From Limibacter armeniacum (lineage in GTDB: Bacteria; Bacteroidota; Bacteroidia; Cytophagales; Flammeovirgaceae), in the NCBI RefSeq assembly GCF_036880985.1, contig NZ_JBAJNO010000009.1:2702501-2766500 (forward strand): a stretch of 64,000 nucleotides of DNA. Reading direction: 5' to 3'. The notes under the pieces are model-generated. The model made no database searches. It saw nothing but the letters and a program-made list of their open reading frames with translations, and was not told the DNA's origin. A program made the position numbers and the translations under genes. Shown here one piece after another: positions 27,328-37,023 of this stretch. How positions within the stretch are numbered: position 1 is the first letter of the stretch; each line of letters starts with the position of its first letter.

Positions 27328-28461
27328 TTACCAATTCTCTTCCTTATTTACCCTTTCAATGTTTTCCTTTCCAAATAACTCATCATTGGTTTTCCGTTCA
27401 TAATTCTTAGCAAGTGATAGGTTATTTTGGGATTTATAGCAGCGGTAAAGCTCAGAATAAATAAAGGAGGCTACATAATCATTACGGTCCTTGTGATTTT
27501 GAATGAGTTCTTCAGCTTTTAGCAGCTGTTCTTGTCCCGTTTCTTGGTTACCCTTTTTCCAGTCGTAATAGCCATGCATAGCATAAGCAACGGCTTGGTA
27601 AAAAGTATCTTCAGACTGAAATAGCTTGTCCATAAGAGGAAGACCATTTTCAATCTGGTTAGAACGTAAAAGGATAAAAAGATGCGATGTGATAAAAAAG
27701 AGATTATTAGGATATTGTTTTACATTTTCAGATGATAATTCAATCGCCTTATCTAATTGATTTTCATAGTTGGTATAGATTGAAATCAGGTAGCGTCTGG
27801 CTTCTGCCGAAGTAAACATGGCATTGTCCTTAGCGTAATACAGTTGTTTGATACCTTCTTCTTTATCTCCAGATGGTAAGAACATAGCTACCGGCTTGTA
27901 AACAGGATAAGTTTCAGGGTAGGCTTCTCGATAATAATTGTAGATACCAGTCGTAAAGTAAAATTCATTGAATTCTTCTTTTTTATCTACACCAATTCTG
28001 AGTAGTGTATAAACATCTTTAGCTTCACCAATGGCCTTAAAGGTAGCATTGTCACTGCTGAATTGACGCATCTTCATGCTTTTAGCCAGCATCTTGAAAA
28101 AAATACCTTCAGTGTCAGATGAATTTTTCTCTAGTTGTTGGTCTGAAAGCTCAACTGTTTTGGTCAGTAGTTTCATATACTCTTTGGTTTCTGGTTGACC
28201 GTGGGAGAGCGGGACATTCTGCCAATACAAGTTGAGGGCTTTAAGTAAGTAAACAGCTGGGTGTTCGCCAATTTCTTGTTCAAGCTGTGTTATTTCAGCA
28301 ACACCTTGATCAAAGTCCCATTTATAGATACTTTCCAAAGCCCGTGAGATGATAGCTGCATTTTGGGAATTTGTAACGACGTTTTCTGATTGAGGATTTC
28401 CAAATGCAGTGATAGTAAGGAAAAAGAAAAGAAGGATAATGTTCTTTGATCGTGGTAGCAT
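27328..28461 (-). CDS. Secreted TPR-like helical repeat protein
   Basis: A 377-residue protein with a clear signal peptide (NIILLFFFLTITAFG, about residues 7-21). The rest is helical with tetratricopeptide-like pairs (ALESIYKWDFDQGVAEITQLEQ, AIELSSENVKQYPNNLFFI). No catalytic motif is seen. It is probably periplasmic and may act as a scaffold. It is a single leftward gene between aguB (convergent) and rnr (divergent). Confidence 0.75.
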   Translation of the reverse strand: MLPRSKNIILLFFFLTITAFGNPQSENVVTNSQNAAIISRALESIYKWDFDQGVAEITQLEQEIGEHPAVYLLKALNLYWQNVPLSHGQPETKEYMKLLTKTVELSDQQLEKNSSDTEGIFFKMLAKSMKMRQFSSDNATFKAIGEAKDVYTLLRIGVDKKEEFNEFYFTTGIYNYYREAYPETYPVYKPVAMFLPSGDKEEGIKQLYYAKDNAMFTSAEARRYLISIYTNYENQLDKAIELSSENVKQYPNNLFFITSHLFILLRSNQIENGLPLMDKLFQSEDTFYQAVAYAMHGYYDWKKGNQETGQEQLLKAEELIQNHKDRNDYVASFIYSELYRCYKSQNNLSLAKNYERKTNDELFGKENIERVNKEENW

Positions 28462-28983
28462 GTGTGGTTGAATTATGAATATAGTGTAGAGTTGAGATTA
28501 TAGTCTGAATTCAGAAATAGCCTTAATTTAAGATAAGCTAAAGTTGATTTTAAATACTTAAGCTTATCATATCATGTATGCTAAAAGCAATTTTAGAAGA
28601 TAGTGATGGTTTAATCAATACTTTTTCACTTAAAAGTACTTCAATATTCATGATAAAATGCTAATGTCACGACTTAAAATAGTAGCACCTAGAGGATAAA
28701 GTACCTCAAAATACAAAAAAGCATTCATAACCATTTGTTACCATGCTATTTTTGTAGAGTAATCCTATAATTATCCATAAAGATAAGGGTGCTTTAATTA
28801 AATAAATTTTTCTTCAGAGATAGATATTTCTGAAATTTAGGCGCAGCTTCAGCAAGGAGCTGTTAGACCGGATAAAAAGTTAACAACCGGTTATGATGGA
28901 GCCGTACTAAAATTGATTGTTAGATAGTACTAATTTGTTTTTAAGTATTATATGAAGGCTCCTGTTCAACAATAAGATATACA
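28462..28983. other. Intergenic region upstream of rnr
   Basis: A 520-bp gene-free stretch. It contains a TATTTTTG -7 box at 28,747-28,754 without a clear -33 element. Three consecutive hairpins follow between 28,844 and 28,962 (annotated separately). The left 250 bp are AT-rich and featureless to the eye; they should include the promoter of the leftward TPR gene. Confidence 0.45.
28844..28962 (+). ncRNA. Candidate structured rnr leader or small RNA
   Basis: Three stems in 120 nt: CAGCT/AGCTG (28,844-28,862), ACCGG/CCGGT (28,867-28,891), and an outer GGAGCC/GGCTCC (28,898-28,962) enclosing GTACTA/TAGTAC (28,904-28,930). They end 21 nt before the rnr start. RNase R is often regulated by temperature or stress, so a regulatory leader is plausible but unproven. 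I match it to no known RNA family. Confidence 0.3.
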
Positions 28984-31151
28984 ATGAGTAAAAAGAAAAA
29001 AGACAATAAAAACACAGCCAATAAGAAAAAGAGACACAGTAAAAGTGAAGGTACAGAAGGGGCTGCATTGATGGTTAAGAATATCATGACCTTACTGAAC
29101 TCAGCTCCTGAAAAGCCTTTTTCTCATAGGCAGATTACCAAGCAACTTCAGTTGAAAAAGAAGGGACAGAAAGACTTACTGGAGAAGTTGCTAGACAAGT
29201 TGGTTGAAGAACAGCAATTGTTGAAGATAGGTTACAGGTACCAATCGACCAATTCACAAGGTTTGATACGTGGAACAGTAGATCATGTAAACCCTCGCTT
29301 TGGTTATATTGTAACCGGAGAGGATGAGGCTGATATTTGGGTAAGTACTCCCAACTTGAATCGAGCGCTTGATGGCGATACAGTTGAAATTAGAACCTAT
29401 TTTAATGGACGCAAGCGTCGTACAGAGGGAGAAGTTGTTAGGATAGTAGAACGTGCCCGTGATGAATTTATTGGTCACTTAGAGTTATCGGCAAGGTTTG
29501 CCTTTGTCGTGACGATGGGACGTAAAATGCACCAAGATATCTTTATTCCTAAAAATGGTTTGGGCGACGCCAAGCATGGCGATAAAGTGATTGCCAAAAT
29601 TGACCGTTGGAAGGAAGATGATAAAAACCCAATTGGAAAAGTAATCAAAGTATTGGGTAGAGCAGGAGAGAATGAGACAGAGATCCATTCGATCATGTTT
29701 GAATATGGATTGCCATTTAAGTTTCCTGATGAAGTGGAAATGGAAGCGGAAGCGATTCCTGAAGAAATACCAGCTGAGGAAATCAAGAAAAGGAGAGATT
29801 TCCGTACCCGTACCACATTTACGATTGACCCACTTACAGCAAAAGATTTTGATGATGCGCTGTCAATCAGGAAAATGAAAAATGGTCAGTGGGAGATAGG
29901 GGTACACATTGCAGATGTAACTCACTATGTTCGTCCTGATACAATACTGGAAGAAGAAGCTGAAAAGCGAGCAACATCAGTATACTTGGTGGACAGAACG
30001 GTACCGATGCTTCCTGAAAAGCTGTCAAATGGTCTTTGTTCATTGAATCCTAATGTGGATAGATTGGCATTTTCTGCAGTATTCAATATGGATGAAGAGG
30101 GGAAAATCTACAAACAATGGTTTGGTAGAACAGTGATTCACTCTGACAGAAGGTTTACTTATGAAGAAGCGCAGGAAAGAATCGAATCAGGTGAAGGAGA
30201 TTATGCAGAAGAGATCATTACGCTGAATGAAATTGCCAAGAAGATGAAAGATGACCGTTTCCGTAACGGCGCTATTTCATTTGAGTCGGTAGAATTCCGT
30301 TTTGAGTTGGATGAGGATGGCAAACCTTTAGGGCTTTTCCCTAGAATCCGAAAGGATGCCCATAAGATGATCGAGGAGTTTATGTTGCTTGCAAATAAGC
30401 GTGTAGCAGAATATGTTTACCGCAAGAAAAAGAGAATAAGAATGCAACGATGGTTTACAGGGTTCACGACTCTCCAGACCCTGAAAAAGTAATGGCATTC
30501 TCTCTGTTCGCTAAGCGATTCGGTTATGACATAGATATGAAGGAGAATAAGCTTGCTGGTTCGTTGAATGAGTTGTCAGGAAAGCTGGAAGGTAAACCTG
30601 AACAGAATATTTTGGAGCAGCAAGCGATCCGTACAATGGCTAAGGCAAAATATACAACGGAACCTGAAGGACATTACGGATTAGGATTCAGTCACTATAC
30701 ACATTTTACTTCGCCAATTCGTCGATACCCAGATATGATGTCACATAGGTTGTTGCAACATTACCTTGATGGTAAGCAATCTCCTGAGGCGGCAGAATAT
30801 GAAGACAAATGTGTGCATTCCTCACAAATGGAGAAAAGAGCTGCCGATGCTGAACGTGCTTCTGTTAAGTATAAGCAAGTGGAGTTTATGGAGAAGTATG
30901 TGGGGCAAGCGATGGATGGAGTAATCTCAGGTGTAACGGAATGGGGTATCTTTGTAGAGCTTGAAGAAACAAGATGTGAAGGTATGATCCGTATTTCCTC
31001 AATGGAAGATGATTACTATGTCTACGATGATGAGGAAATGGCTATAATAGGTGAGAAGTATAAGGGTACCTACCGTATTGGAGACCGAGTAAGAGTATTG
31101 GTTCTGAATACAAATATCGAGAAAAGAACCATTGATTTTGAAATGCTTTAA
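28984..31151 (+). CDS. rnr: Ribonuclease R, reading frame disrupted near 30,430
   Basis: A 3'-5' exoribonuclease that degrades structured RNA. Together the two frames give about 722 codons, the normal length: a basic head, a winged-helix region, cold-shock domains, the RNB domain with DFDDALSI near residue 288, and a C-terminal S1 domain (GVISGVTEWGIFVELEE). The first frame (from 28,984) runs out of homology at RKKKRIRMQ and stops at 30,492. The next frame holds NATMVYRVHDSPDPEK and continues to 31,151. One missing A in the run GAAAAAG at 30,426-30,432 explains it: with six A residues the protein would read through. This may be a sequencing error, a real inactivating mutation or, less likely, recoding. 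Both halves look under normal coding constraint. Confidence 0.85.
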
Positions 31152-31165
31152 TTCACAACAAATAA

Positions 31166-31199
31166 CTGAAACCAAAGCATTGTCGTACTTTGGTTTCGG
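31166..31199 (+). terminator. Hairpin after rnr
   Basis: CTGAAACCAAAG (31,166-31,177) pairs with CTTTGGTTTCGG (31,188-31,199). The stem is strong but no T-run follows, so it is a weak terminator at best; it may be an mRNA end-protecting or regulatory hairpin before the pyrR-like gene. Confidence 0.4.
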
Positions 31200-31227
31200 T
31201 TGGTAATTATCAATACTAACTAAGACT

Positions 31228-31734
31228 ATGACATCAGCAAACGTTATCCTGACACACAATCAGATAATCCAGAAGATACGTCGGATTGCTTTTGAAATTT
31301 ATGAGCAAAACTTTGATGAAGCCGAAGTGGTTTTTGCAGGTATTGTAGGAACTGGGTATCGCATGGCGCAACTGTTGGAAGAGCAATACAGACAGGTGTC
31401 TACCATGAATACACAATTGGTAAAAGTGACTATTGACAAGAAGGCTCCTCTACAAACCTTTATAGAACTGGATTGTGAACTTGAGTCATTGGAAGGAAAG
31501 GTTATTGTAATGGTGGATGATGTATTGAATACAGGAAAAACCATTGCATACAGTATGAAGCCTTTCTTGAATATCCGTGTAAGTAAACTGCAAGTGGCCG
31601 TGATGGTAGACCGTAGTTACAGAAGGTTCCCTGTATTTGTTGATTACATGGGGTATGAGTTGTCAACTACAGTCAATGAACATGTAGAAGTACAACTGGA
31701 TGATGAAAATAACTATCAGGTAACGCTTACCTAG
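31228..31734 (+). CDS. pyrR: PyrR-like phosphoribosyltransferase
   Basis: A 168-residue type I phosphoribosyltransferase. The PRPP-binding motif VMVDDVLNTGKT is at about residues 94-105. The flanking segments (VFAGIVGTGYRMAQLL and VAVMVDRSYRRFPVFVDYMG) match the PyrR family, which in Gram-positives regulates pyrimidine operons and has weak uracil phosphoribosyltransferase activity. No pyr genes are near, so the name reflects family and not proven regulation. It lies 76 bp after rnr on the same strand. Confidence 0.8.
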   Translation: MTSANVILTHNQIIQKIRRIAFEIYEQNFDEAEVVFAGIVGTGYRMAQLLEEQYRQVSTMNTQLVKVTIDKKAPLQTFIELDCELESLEGKVIVMVDDVLNTGKTIAYSMKPFLNIRVSKLQVAVMVDRSYRRFPVFVDYMGYELSTTVNEHVEVQLDDENNYQVTLT

Positions 31735-31935
31735 GACTCAATTTTACAAAAAAGACATAAGAGCAAGTTGATAACCTTTCATCTTGGGGCTTAAATCTTT
31801 TGTCTGATGGTTTTGCTTTCTGAATTATGAAATGAAATCATTAAATTTGCTTCGTTTCATAAAAAATTGAACTTAAAGAAGTAGCAGGAGAACAGGATAT
31901 TAGCTTGTTTCGATTGCTTAAAAATAATCATAACT

Positions 31936-32955
31936 ATGCTTGAGCAGGTAGAAAAGATAGCGAAGGAAATAGAAAACACCGAAGTAAAGCTGAAAGAGGA
32001 ACTGGAAGCTTTCCGTTTGAAATTTGTAAGCAACAAAGGTGTGATCGGAGAACTTTTTGGTAAGATGAAGGAAATTGAACCTGATCAGCGAAAAGAATTC
32101 GGTCAGCAAATCAATGCCTTGAAAAACGCTGCTCAAGCCAAGTTCAAGGAGTTGCAGGATACGTTCGAAAATCAGGCAATGCAGAACATCAAGCATGATG
32201 ACTTGACGCTTCCAAGCATTCCAAACGAATTGGGTACGATCCATCCACTTACAAAAGTAAGAGAGGATATCATTAGAATCTTTGAAAGAATTGGCTTCAA
32301 CCTTTCAGAGGGACCTGAAATCGAGGATGATTGGCACAACTTCTCAGCATTGAACTTCCCGCCGAACCACCCGGCAAGAGAAATGCAGGATACGTTCTTT
32401 GTAGAAAAAGATCCTGATATTGCTTTGCGTACACACACTTCGTCTGTACAGGTACGTGTAATGGAGAATCAAGAGCCTCCAATCAGAACACTATCACCAG
32501 GACGTGTATACCGTAACGAAACTATTTCGGCAAGAGCGCACTGTATGTTCCACCAGATTGAGGGACTTTATATCAATGAGAATGTAAGCTTCAAGGATAT
32601 GAAGGATACATTGTACTACTTTGCCAAAGAGTTTTTCGGAGCAGATACAAAAATCCGTTTGCGTCCTTCTTACTTCCCATTTACTGAGCCAAGTGCTGAA
32701 ATTGATATCAGCTGTTCAGTATGTCATGGCAAAGGCTGTAACATCTGTAAGTACTCAGGTTGGGTAGAAATTGGAGGTTGTGGTATGGTAGACCCTAACG
32801 TATTGAAAGCCTCAGGCATTGATCCTGAAAAATATACAGGTTTTGCATTTGGTATGGGAGTGGAGCGTATGGCACTTCTGAAATATGGAATTAACGACTT
32901 ACGTCTGTTTACAGAGAATGATGTACGATTCTTACGTCAGTTCTCATCTATATAA
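31936..32955 (+). CDS. pheS: Phenylalanine-tRNA ligase alpha subunit
   Basis: A 339-residue class II aminoacyl-tRNA synthetase subunit that charges tRNA-Phe together with PheT. An N-terminal coiled coil (about residues 1-85) precedes the catalytic core. Class II motif 2 is visible around RVYRNETISARAHCMFHQIEG and motif 3 in GFAFGMGVERMALLKYGI. pheT is not adjacent, as is common in this phylum. It is preceded by a TAAATTTG -7-like box at 31,842-31,849 and followed by a strong terminator. Confidence 0.96.
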   Translation: MLEQVEKIAKEIENTEVKLKEELEAFRLKFVSNKGVIGELFGKMKEIEPDQRKEFGQQINALKNAAQAKFKELQDTFENQAMQNIKHDDLTLPSIPNELGTIHPLTKVREDIIRIFERIGFNLSEGPEIEDDWHNFSALNFPPNHPAREMQDTFFVEKDPDIALRTHTSSVQVRVMENQEPPIRTLSPGRVYRNETISARAHCMFHQIEGLYINENVSFKDMKDTLYYFAKEFFGADTKIRLRPSYFPFTEPSAEIDISCSVCHGKGCNICKYSGWVEIGGCGMVDPNVLKASGIDPEKYTGFAFGMGVERMALLKYGINDLRLFTENDVRFLRQFSSI

Positions 32956-32978
32956 CGCAGATGAAAAACATAATAAAG

Positions 32979-33011
32979 AAGCCGGAGGATCAATAATCCT
33001 TCGGCTTTTTT
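32979..33011 (+). terminator. Rho-independent terminator after pheS
   Basis: AAGCCGGAGGAT (32,979-32,990) pairs with ATCCTTCGGCTT (32,996-33,007) with one G-U pair, followed by TTTTT. Confidence 0.85.
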
Positions 33012-33160
33012 ATGTTTAAAGAGAAAGGAATCCTTTATAGTGAGTAATCAATCACTTAACCTTGTTCATAAAGTGTACATTTTATTAAATTGCCCCGCTA
33101 ACCAAATTCCGGCTGCTGTACGGCTTCCGGATTTCGATGATAACATAAGTGACTTTTTGG

Positions 33161-34381
33161 ATGAAACTTATTGAGATAACTAACAAAGAACTGATCAAGG
33201 AATTTCTGGAATTTCCAGTAAGACTGTACAAAGACGATCCTAACTATATACGTCCATTGGATAAAGATGTAGAATCGGTCTTTGACCTTGAACAGAATAA
33301 ATTATTTAAAAGGGGTGGTAAGGCAATCAGATGGATACTTAAGAATGGTACAGGCAAGACAATAGGTAGAGTAGCTGCCTATATCAACCCAATGACAGTG
33401 AATAAGGATGAGTCATTGCCCACCGGAAGTATGGGATTTTTTGACTGTATCAATGACCAGCAAGCAGCGAATATGTTGTTTGATACCTGCAAGAACTGGC
33501 TAATGGAACAGGGAGTTGAAGCGATGGATGGTCCTGTTAATTTAGGAGACCGTGACAAATGGTGGGGGTGTTTGGCTGAAGGCTACACAGAACCTAACTA
33601 CTGTATGCATTATAACTTTCCATACTATAATGACCTGTATCAGAACTATGGGTTTGGTGTATTCTTCAAACAATACACTTATCACCGTCTAGTACCAGAT
33701 ACATTGGATGAAAAGCTCATCAATAAAGGGGAGGTTATCTATAATAACCCTGATTATCACTTTGAACATATGAAGATCAGTAACCTGATGAAGTATGCAA
33801 AAGACTTTTCAGTGATATATACCAAGGCATGGACAAAGCATGAAGGTGTAAAGGGAATTGATGAGAAACAGGCTGCCAAGATTTTCAAAACGATGAAGCC
33901 TATCCTAGATGAAGAGATTGCATGGTTTGGATACTACAAAGACGAACCAGTAGCATTTTATCTTCAGATTCCTGAAATGAACCAGATTATTCGAAATATC
34001 AAGGATGGTAAGTTTGGGGTCTGGAATAAGCTGAAAATGTTTTACCATGTAAAAAGGAAGACGAGCAGAAAGCTTTTCGGACTTGTGTTTGGTGTAGTAC
34101 CTGAGCATCAGCGTAAAGGAGTTGAAGCAGGAATTATTTTGGCCTACTCAAATTTCATTCAGGAAAAGCTGAAAAAGCAAGGGAAAGCAAGTGATGATCC
34201 AGCTTTTGTACACAAAGGCTATCATTACAATGAATTGGAGATGAACTGGATTGGAGACTTTAATCCTAAAATGATGCGAACAGCAGAGTTAATTGGTGGG
34301 AAAATCTTCAAGACACATATTACATACCGCAAACTCTTCGATGAAACGAGAGAGTTTAAGAGAATGACCATTATCGATTAA
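33161..34381 (+). CDS. GNAT-like acyltransferase family protein
   Basis: A 406-residue cytoplasmic protein. It begins MKLIEITNKELIKEFLEFP, and the ATG at 33,161 is preferred over a GTG 12 bp upstream. The C-terminal half has the GNAT-like acyl-CoA loop region (GLVFGVVPEHQRKGVEAGII). The N-terminal half reads as a second, degenerate acyltransferase-like domain. Proteins of this form are common in Bacteroidota; the substrate is unknown. It is a single gene after the pheS terminator. Confidence 0.75.
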   Translation: MKLIEITNKELIKEFLEFPVRLYKDDPNYIRPLDKDVESVFDLEQNKLFKRGGKAIRWILKNGTGKTIGRVAAYINPMTVNKDESLPTGSMGFFDCINDQQAANMLFDTCKNWLMEQGVEAMDGPVNLGDRDKWWGCLAEGYTEPNYCMHYNFPYYNDLYQNYGFGVFFKQYTYHRLVPDTLDEKLINKGEVIYNNPDYHFEHMKISNLMKYAKDFSVIYTKAWTKHEGVKGIDEKQAAKIFKTMKPILDEEIAWFGYYKDEPVAFYLQIPEMNQIIRNIKDGKFGVWNKLKMFYHVKRKTSRKLFGLVFGVVPEHQRKGVEAGIILAYSNFIQEKLKKQGKASDDPAFVHKGYHYNELEMNWIGDFNPKMMRTAELIGGKIFKTHITYRKLFDETREFKRMTIID

Positions 34382-34414
34382 GGTAATACTGAATCAAGAT
34401 ATATGGCTGAGGGA

Positions 34415-34849
34415 TTATCCTTCAGCCATTTGTTTTTCAGCAGTATAATAGGCTAACCACTTTTTCTGATTCATAAGGTAGTCAGATTTGTCATAAACAG
34501 TGGAAGCCATTACTAGAAGTACTGCACCGTTTGAATATCGGATAGTTCTCCATACAAAAGGAGGTAAGTAGAGTGCCTTTTGGGGATTGTCCAAAACAAA
34601 AGAGACGGTATTGCCTTCTGTGTTACTGGTTTCAACAGTAATACTGCCATTTACACAGACTAGTAATTCCTGAGTCGTTTTGTGGGCGTGGTTGCCACGC
34701 GTATGTGATTCGGGGGTATTATATGTCCAAAAAGTGCGCTTCACCTCAAACGGAATAAGTTCGTGATGTTCAGCAATAGTAACATAACCTGTTTCAGGCT
34801 CGCCTTTTTCGCAGAGTGAAATGATATAGGGCTGGTCAAATCCTTTCAT
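34415..34849 (-). CDS. fdtA: FdtA/QdtA-like sugar 3,4-ketoisomerase
   Basis: A 144-residue cupin of the WxcM/FdtA family. The conserved metal-free active-site motif RGNHAHKTTQELLVCVNG is intact with its paired histidines. The characterised members convert dTDP-4-keto-6-deoxyglucose to the 3-keto sugar, leading to dTDP-Fuc3NAc or Qui3NAc. Its substrate is the product of RfbB, encoded 32 kb away at 1.1 kb. The partner aminotransferase and acetyltransferase are not visible here. It is a lone leftward gene convergent with the GNAT-like gene. Confidence 0.85.
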   Translation of the reverse strand: MKGFDQPYIISLCEKGEPETGYVTIAEHHELIPFEVKRTFWTYNTPESHTRGNHAHKTTQELLVCVNGSITVETSNTEGNTVSFVLDNPQKALYLPPFVWRTIRYSNGAVLLVMASTVYDKSDYLMNQKKWLAYYTAEKQMAEG

Positions 34850-34916
34850 ACTTTCAATATATCAATAGATTGGCGAAGATAACGATTCTTTTATTACGGT
34901 CTTATCACACCCTGAT

Positions 34917-34937
34917 GTCTAATATCTAATATCTTAA
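34917..34937 (+). repeat. Short 7-bp periodic repeat
   Basis: Three consecutive heptamers, GTCTAAT ATCTAAT ATCTTAA, share the pattern of the longer heptad arrays in the atpD-atpC gap and around the four-helix-bundle gene. It lies between the divergent fdtA-like and polX genes, directly before the polX -7 box TACCTTTG (34,941-34,948). Confidence 0.45.
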
Positions 34938-34999
34938 ATGTACCTTTGTAAATAAGCAAAACTAATAGATTAACATACCCTTCTGAATACAAATAAACT

Positions 35000-36697
35000 A
35001 TGGTTTCAAATAAAGAAATAGCAAAAGTTATCAAGTCAGCAGCTTCTTTGATGGAAGTACATGGTGCTAATGCTTTCAAAACGCGTGCATATTCCTCTGC
35101 CGTATTTAATATTGAAAAATCAGAAGAAGCATTGGGTGGAAAATCTTCTGATGAGCTTCAGGAATTGGGCTTTTCCAAAAGCATGGCAGAGAAAATTGTA
35201 GAAATATCTGGCACAGGATCGTTTGCTGATTTTGATAAACTATTGGAAGAAACTCCAGAAGGGGTTGTCAAAATGCTTGAGATCAAAGGTATTGGAGGTA
35301 AGAAAATTGCCACAATCTGGAAAGAACTTGAGATCGAAACCATAGAGGCTTTGGAGAAGGCTTGCCGTGAAAATAAGGTGCAGGCTTTAAAAGGATTTGG
35401 TGCCAAGACTGAACAGACAATTCTTGAGCAGATCCAATTTCTGGAAGAAAACAAAGGGAAGCTGTACTATGCTGAAGCTGAACCTTTAGCCCAAAGCTTT
35501 GTGGAATATTTGCAGCAGGCAGGTTTTTCATTAGTAGAGGCAAGCGGTGAAGTACGACGAAAGATGGAAATTGTAGAGACTCTTCAGTGGGTCGTGGCAA
35601 CGGATGATTTTTCAAAACTTAAAAATGAATTGGTGAATATCCCTGATTGGGAATATCACGAGAAGGACTCAGGACCTAATGTTTGGAGAGGTGAGATTAC
35701 GGATTTAGGAATGCCTGTTGAGGTGAAAATTGCCAAGGAACAGGATTTTGCTAAAACATTATTGCTTAATTCTTGCGATGGAAAACACCTTTCATTGGTT
35801 GGAGAAAAAGGAAAAATACTTTCTGAAATAGTGAGAACAACTTCCCAATCAAGTGAGGAGGCTTACTATGAAGTGGCTGGGTTGCCATTCTTTCCTCCTG
35901 AGATGAGAGATGGTTTTTTTGAAAGAGAATTACTCCAAAATGGAGGAGTACCTGAGCTGGTTAAGATGGAAGACTTGAAAGGAATCTTGCATAACCACTC
36001 TACTTACTCTGATGGAAAACACACATTAGAGGAAATGGCACGCCACTGTAAGGAGTTAGGTTATGATTACTTAGGTATTACGGATCACTCCAAATCAGCA
36101 TTTTATGCTAATGGCTTGAATGAAGATCGTATTAGGCAACAACATGCTGAAATTGATGAACTGAACAAGCAACTGGCTCCATTTAAAATCTTTAAGGGGA
36201 TTGAATCTGATATTTTGAATGATGGGAGTTTGGACTATTCAGATGATGTCTTGGCAAGCTTTGATTTTATCATAGCCTCAATTCATTCTAATCTGAAGAT
36301 GGATAAAAAGAAGGCAACAGACCGATTACTTAAAGCTATTGCCAATCCATATACCACAATGCTGGGACATCCGACGGGAAGACTTTTATTAAAACGAGAA
36401 GGCTATCCAATAGATCATAAAATGGTAATAGATGCCTGTGCAGAACACAATGTAATGATTGAGATCAATGCTCACCCTTGGAGATTGGATCTAGATTGGA
36501 GATGGGTTCGCTATGCATTGTCTAAAGGGGTTATGATCAGTGTGAATCCAGATGCGCATGAGATGGAAGGTTATCAGTATATGCGATTTGGTTTACTAGT
36601 GGGGAGAAAAGCAGGACTAACAAAAGAAATGACCTTGAATGCGATGAGTACCGAAGAGGTAGCCAAGCGTTTTGCAGAGAAGAATAACAAGCAATAA
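35000..36697 (+). CDS. polX: DNA polymerase/3'-5' exonuclease PolX
   Basis: A 565-residue family X DNA polymerase fused to a PHP nuclease domain, used in base-excision repair. The N-terminal helix-hairpin-helix region is visible (LEIKGIGGKKIATIWKELEI, about residues 93-112). The polymerase palm follows, and the PHP domain starts near residue 325 with GILHNHSTYSDGKHTLEE. Later motifs, YLGITDHSKSA and IMLGHPTGRLL-like, carry the metal-binding histidines. The catalytic palm aspartates are less clear in this sequence (ASGEVRRKMEIVETLQWVV lacks the usual D-D pair), so nuclease activity is better supported than polymerase activity. It is followed by a terminator shared with atpC. Confidence 0.9.
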   Translation: MVSNKEIAKVIKSAASLMEVHGANAFKTRAYSSAVFNIEKSEEALGGKSSDELQELGFSKSMAEKIVEISGTGSFADFDKLLEETPEGVVKMLEIKGIGGKKIATIWKELEIETIEALEKACRENKVQALKGFGAKTEQTILEQIQFLEENKGKLYYAEAEPLAQSFVEYLQQAGFSLVEASGEVRRKMEIVETLQWVVATDDFSKLKNELVNIPDWEYHEKDSGPNVWRGEITDLGMPVEVKIAKEQDFAKTLLLNSCDGKHLSLVGEKGKILSEIVRTTSQSSEEAYYEVAGLPFFPPEMRDGFFERELLQNGGVPELVKMEDLKGILHNHSTYSDGKHTLEEMARHCKELGYDYLGITDHSKSAFYANGLNEDRIRQQHAEIDELNKQLAPFKIFKGIESDILNDGSLDYSDDVLASFDFIIASIHSNLKMDKKKATDRLLKAIANPYTTMLGHPTGRLLLKREGYPIDHKMVIDACAEHNVMIEINAHPWRLDLDWRWVRYALSKGVMISVNPDAHEMEGYQYMRFGLLVGRKAGLTKEMTLNAMSTEEVAKRFAEKNNKQ

Positions 36698-36700
36698 AAT

Positions 36701-36732
36701 AAAAGGGGACGTACTGATACGTCCCCTTTTTT
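36701..36732. terminator. Bidirectional terminator between polX and atpC
   Basis: A perfect 13-bp stem, AAAAGGGGACGTA (36,701-36,713) with TACGTCCCCTTTT (36,718-36,730), and a 4-nt loop. The A- and T-runs serve both converging transcripts. Confidence 0.92.
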
Positions 36733-36765
36733 ATGAATTTTTTCTATCAGAATACAATCATTCGA

Positions 36766-37014
36766 TTACCCAATAATTGCTTCAGCCAGAATTGTGATCT
36801 TGTTGTTCAGCAGTTCAACCGTACCGCCATCAATCATGAAGTTTTTAGTTTCTCCACCCTTGATTGTGATACGAACGTTACCTTTTGTCAAGGCACTGAT
36901 GATGTCTGCGTGCTTGTTCAGCATTTCGAACTCACCATTGATGCCAGGTACCTTTACTGCTTGTACCTCACCTTCAAAGGCTTTTGCATCAGGTGTGATT
37001 AGTTCCAGGTACAT
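36766..37014 (-). CDS. atpC: F1F0 ATP synthase epsilon subunit
   Basis: An 82-residue protein, the beta-sandwich part of the epsilon subunit (LELITPDAKAFEGEVQAVKVPGINGEFEMLNKHA region). The C-terminal helical hairpin of E. coli epsilon is absent, which is common in Bacteroidota. It is co-transcribed after atpD on the minus strand. The 100-bp gap between them holds a large inverted heptad repeat. Confidence 0.93.
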   Translation of the reverse strand: MYLELITPDAKAFEGEVQAVKVPGINGEFEMLNKHADIISALTKGNVRITIKGGETKNFMIDGGTVELLNNKITILAEAIIG

Positions 37015-37023
37015 GTCTTAGTC

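Noticed and set aside
30426-30432. Programmed -1 frameshift in rnr
   Set aside because: The site is G AAA AAG, not a canonical X XXY YYZ heptamer, and no obvious downstream pseudoknot was found. A lost A is simpler.
30450-31151. A separate 233-residue gene after rnr
   Set aside because: Its sequence is the C-terminal part of RNase R (RNB end and S1 domain), so it is one disrupted gene and not a second one.
36733-37021. Rightward ORFs opposite atpC
   Set aside because: They are antisense shadows of the atpC coding sequence.
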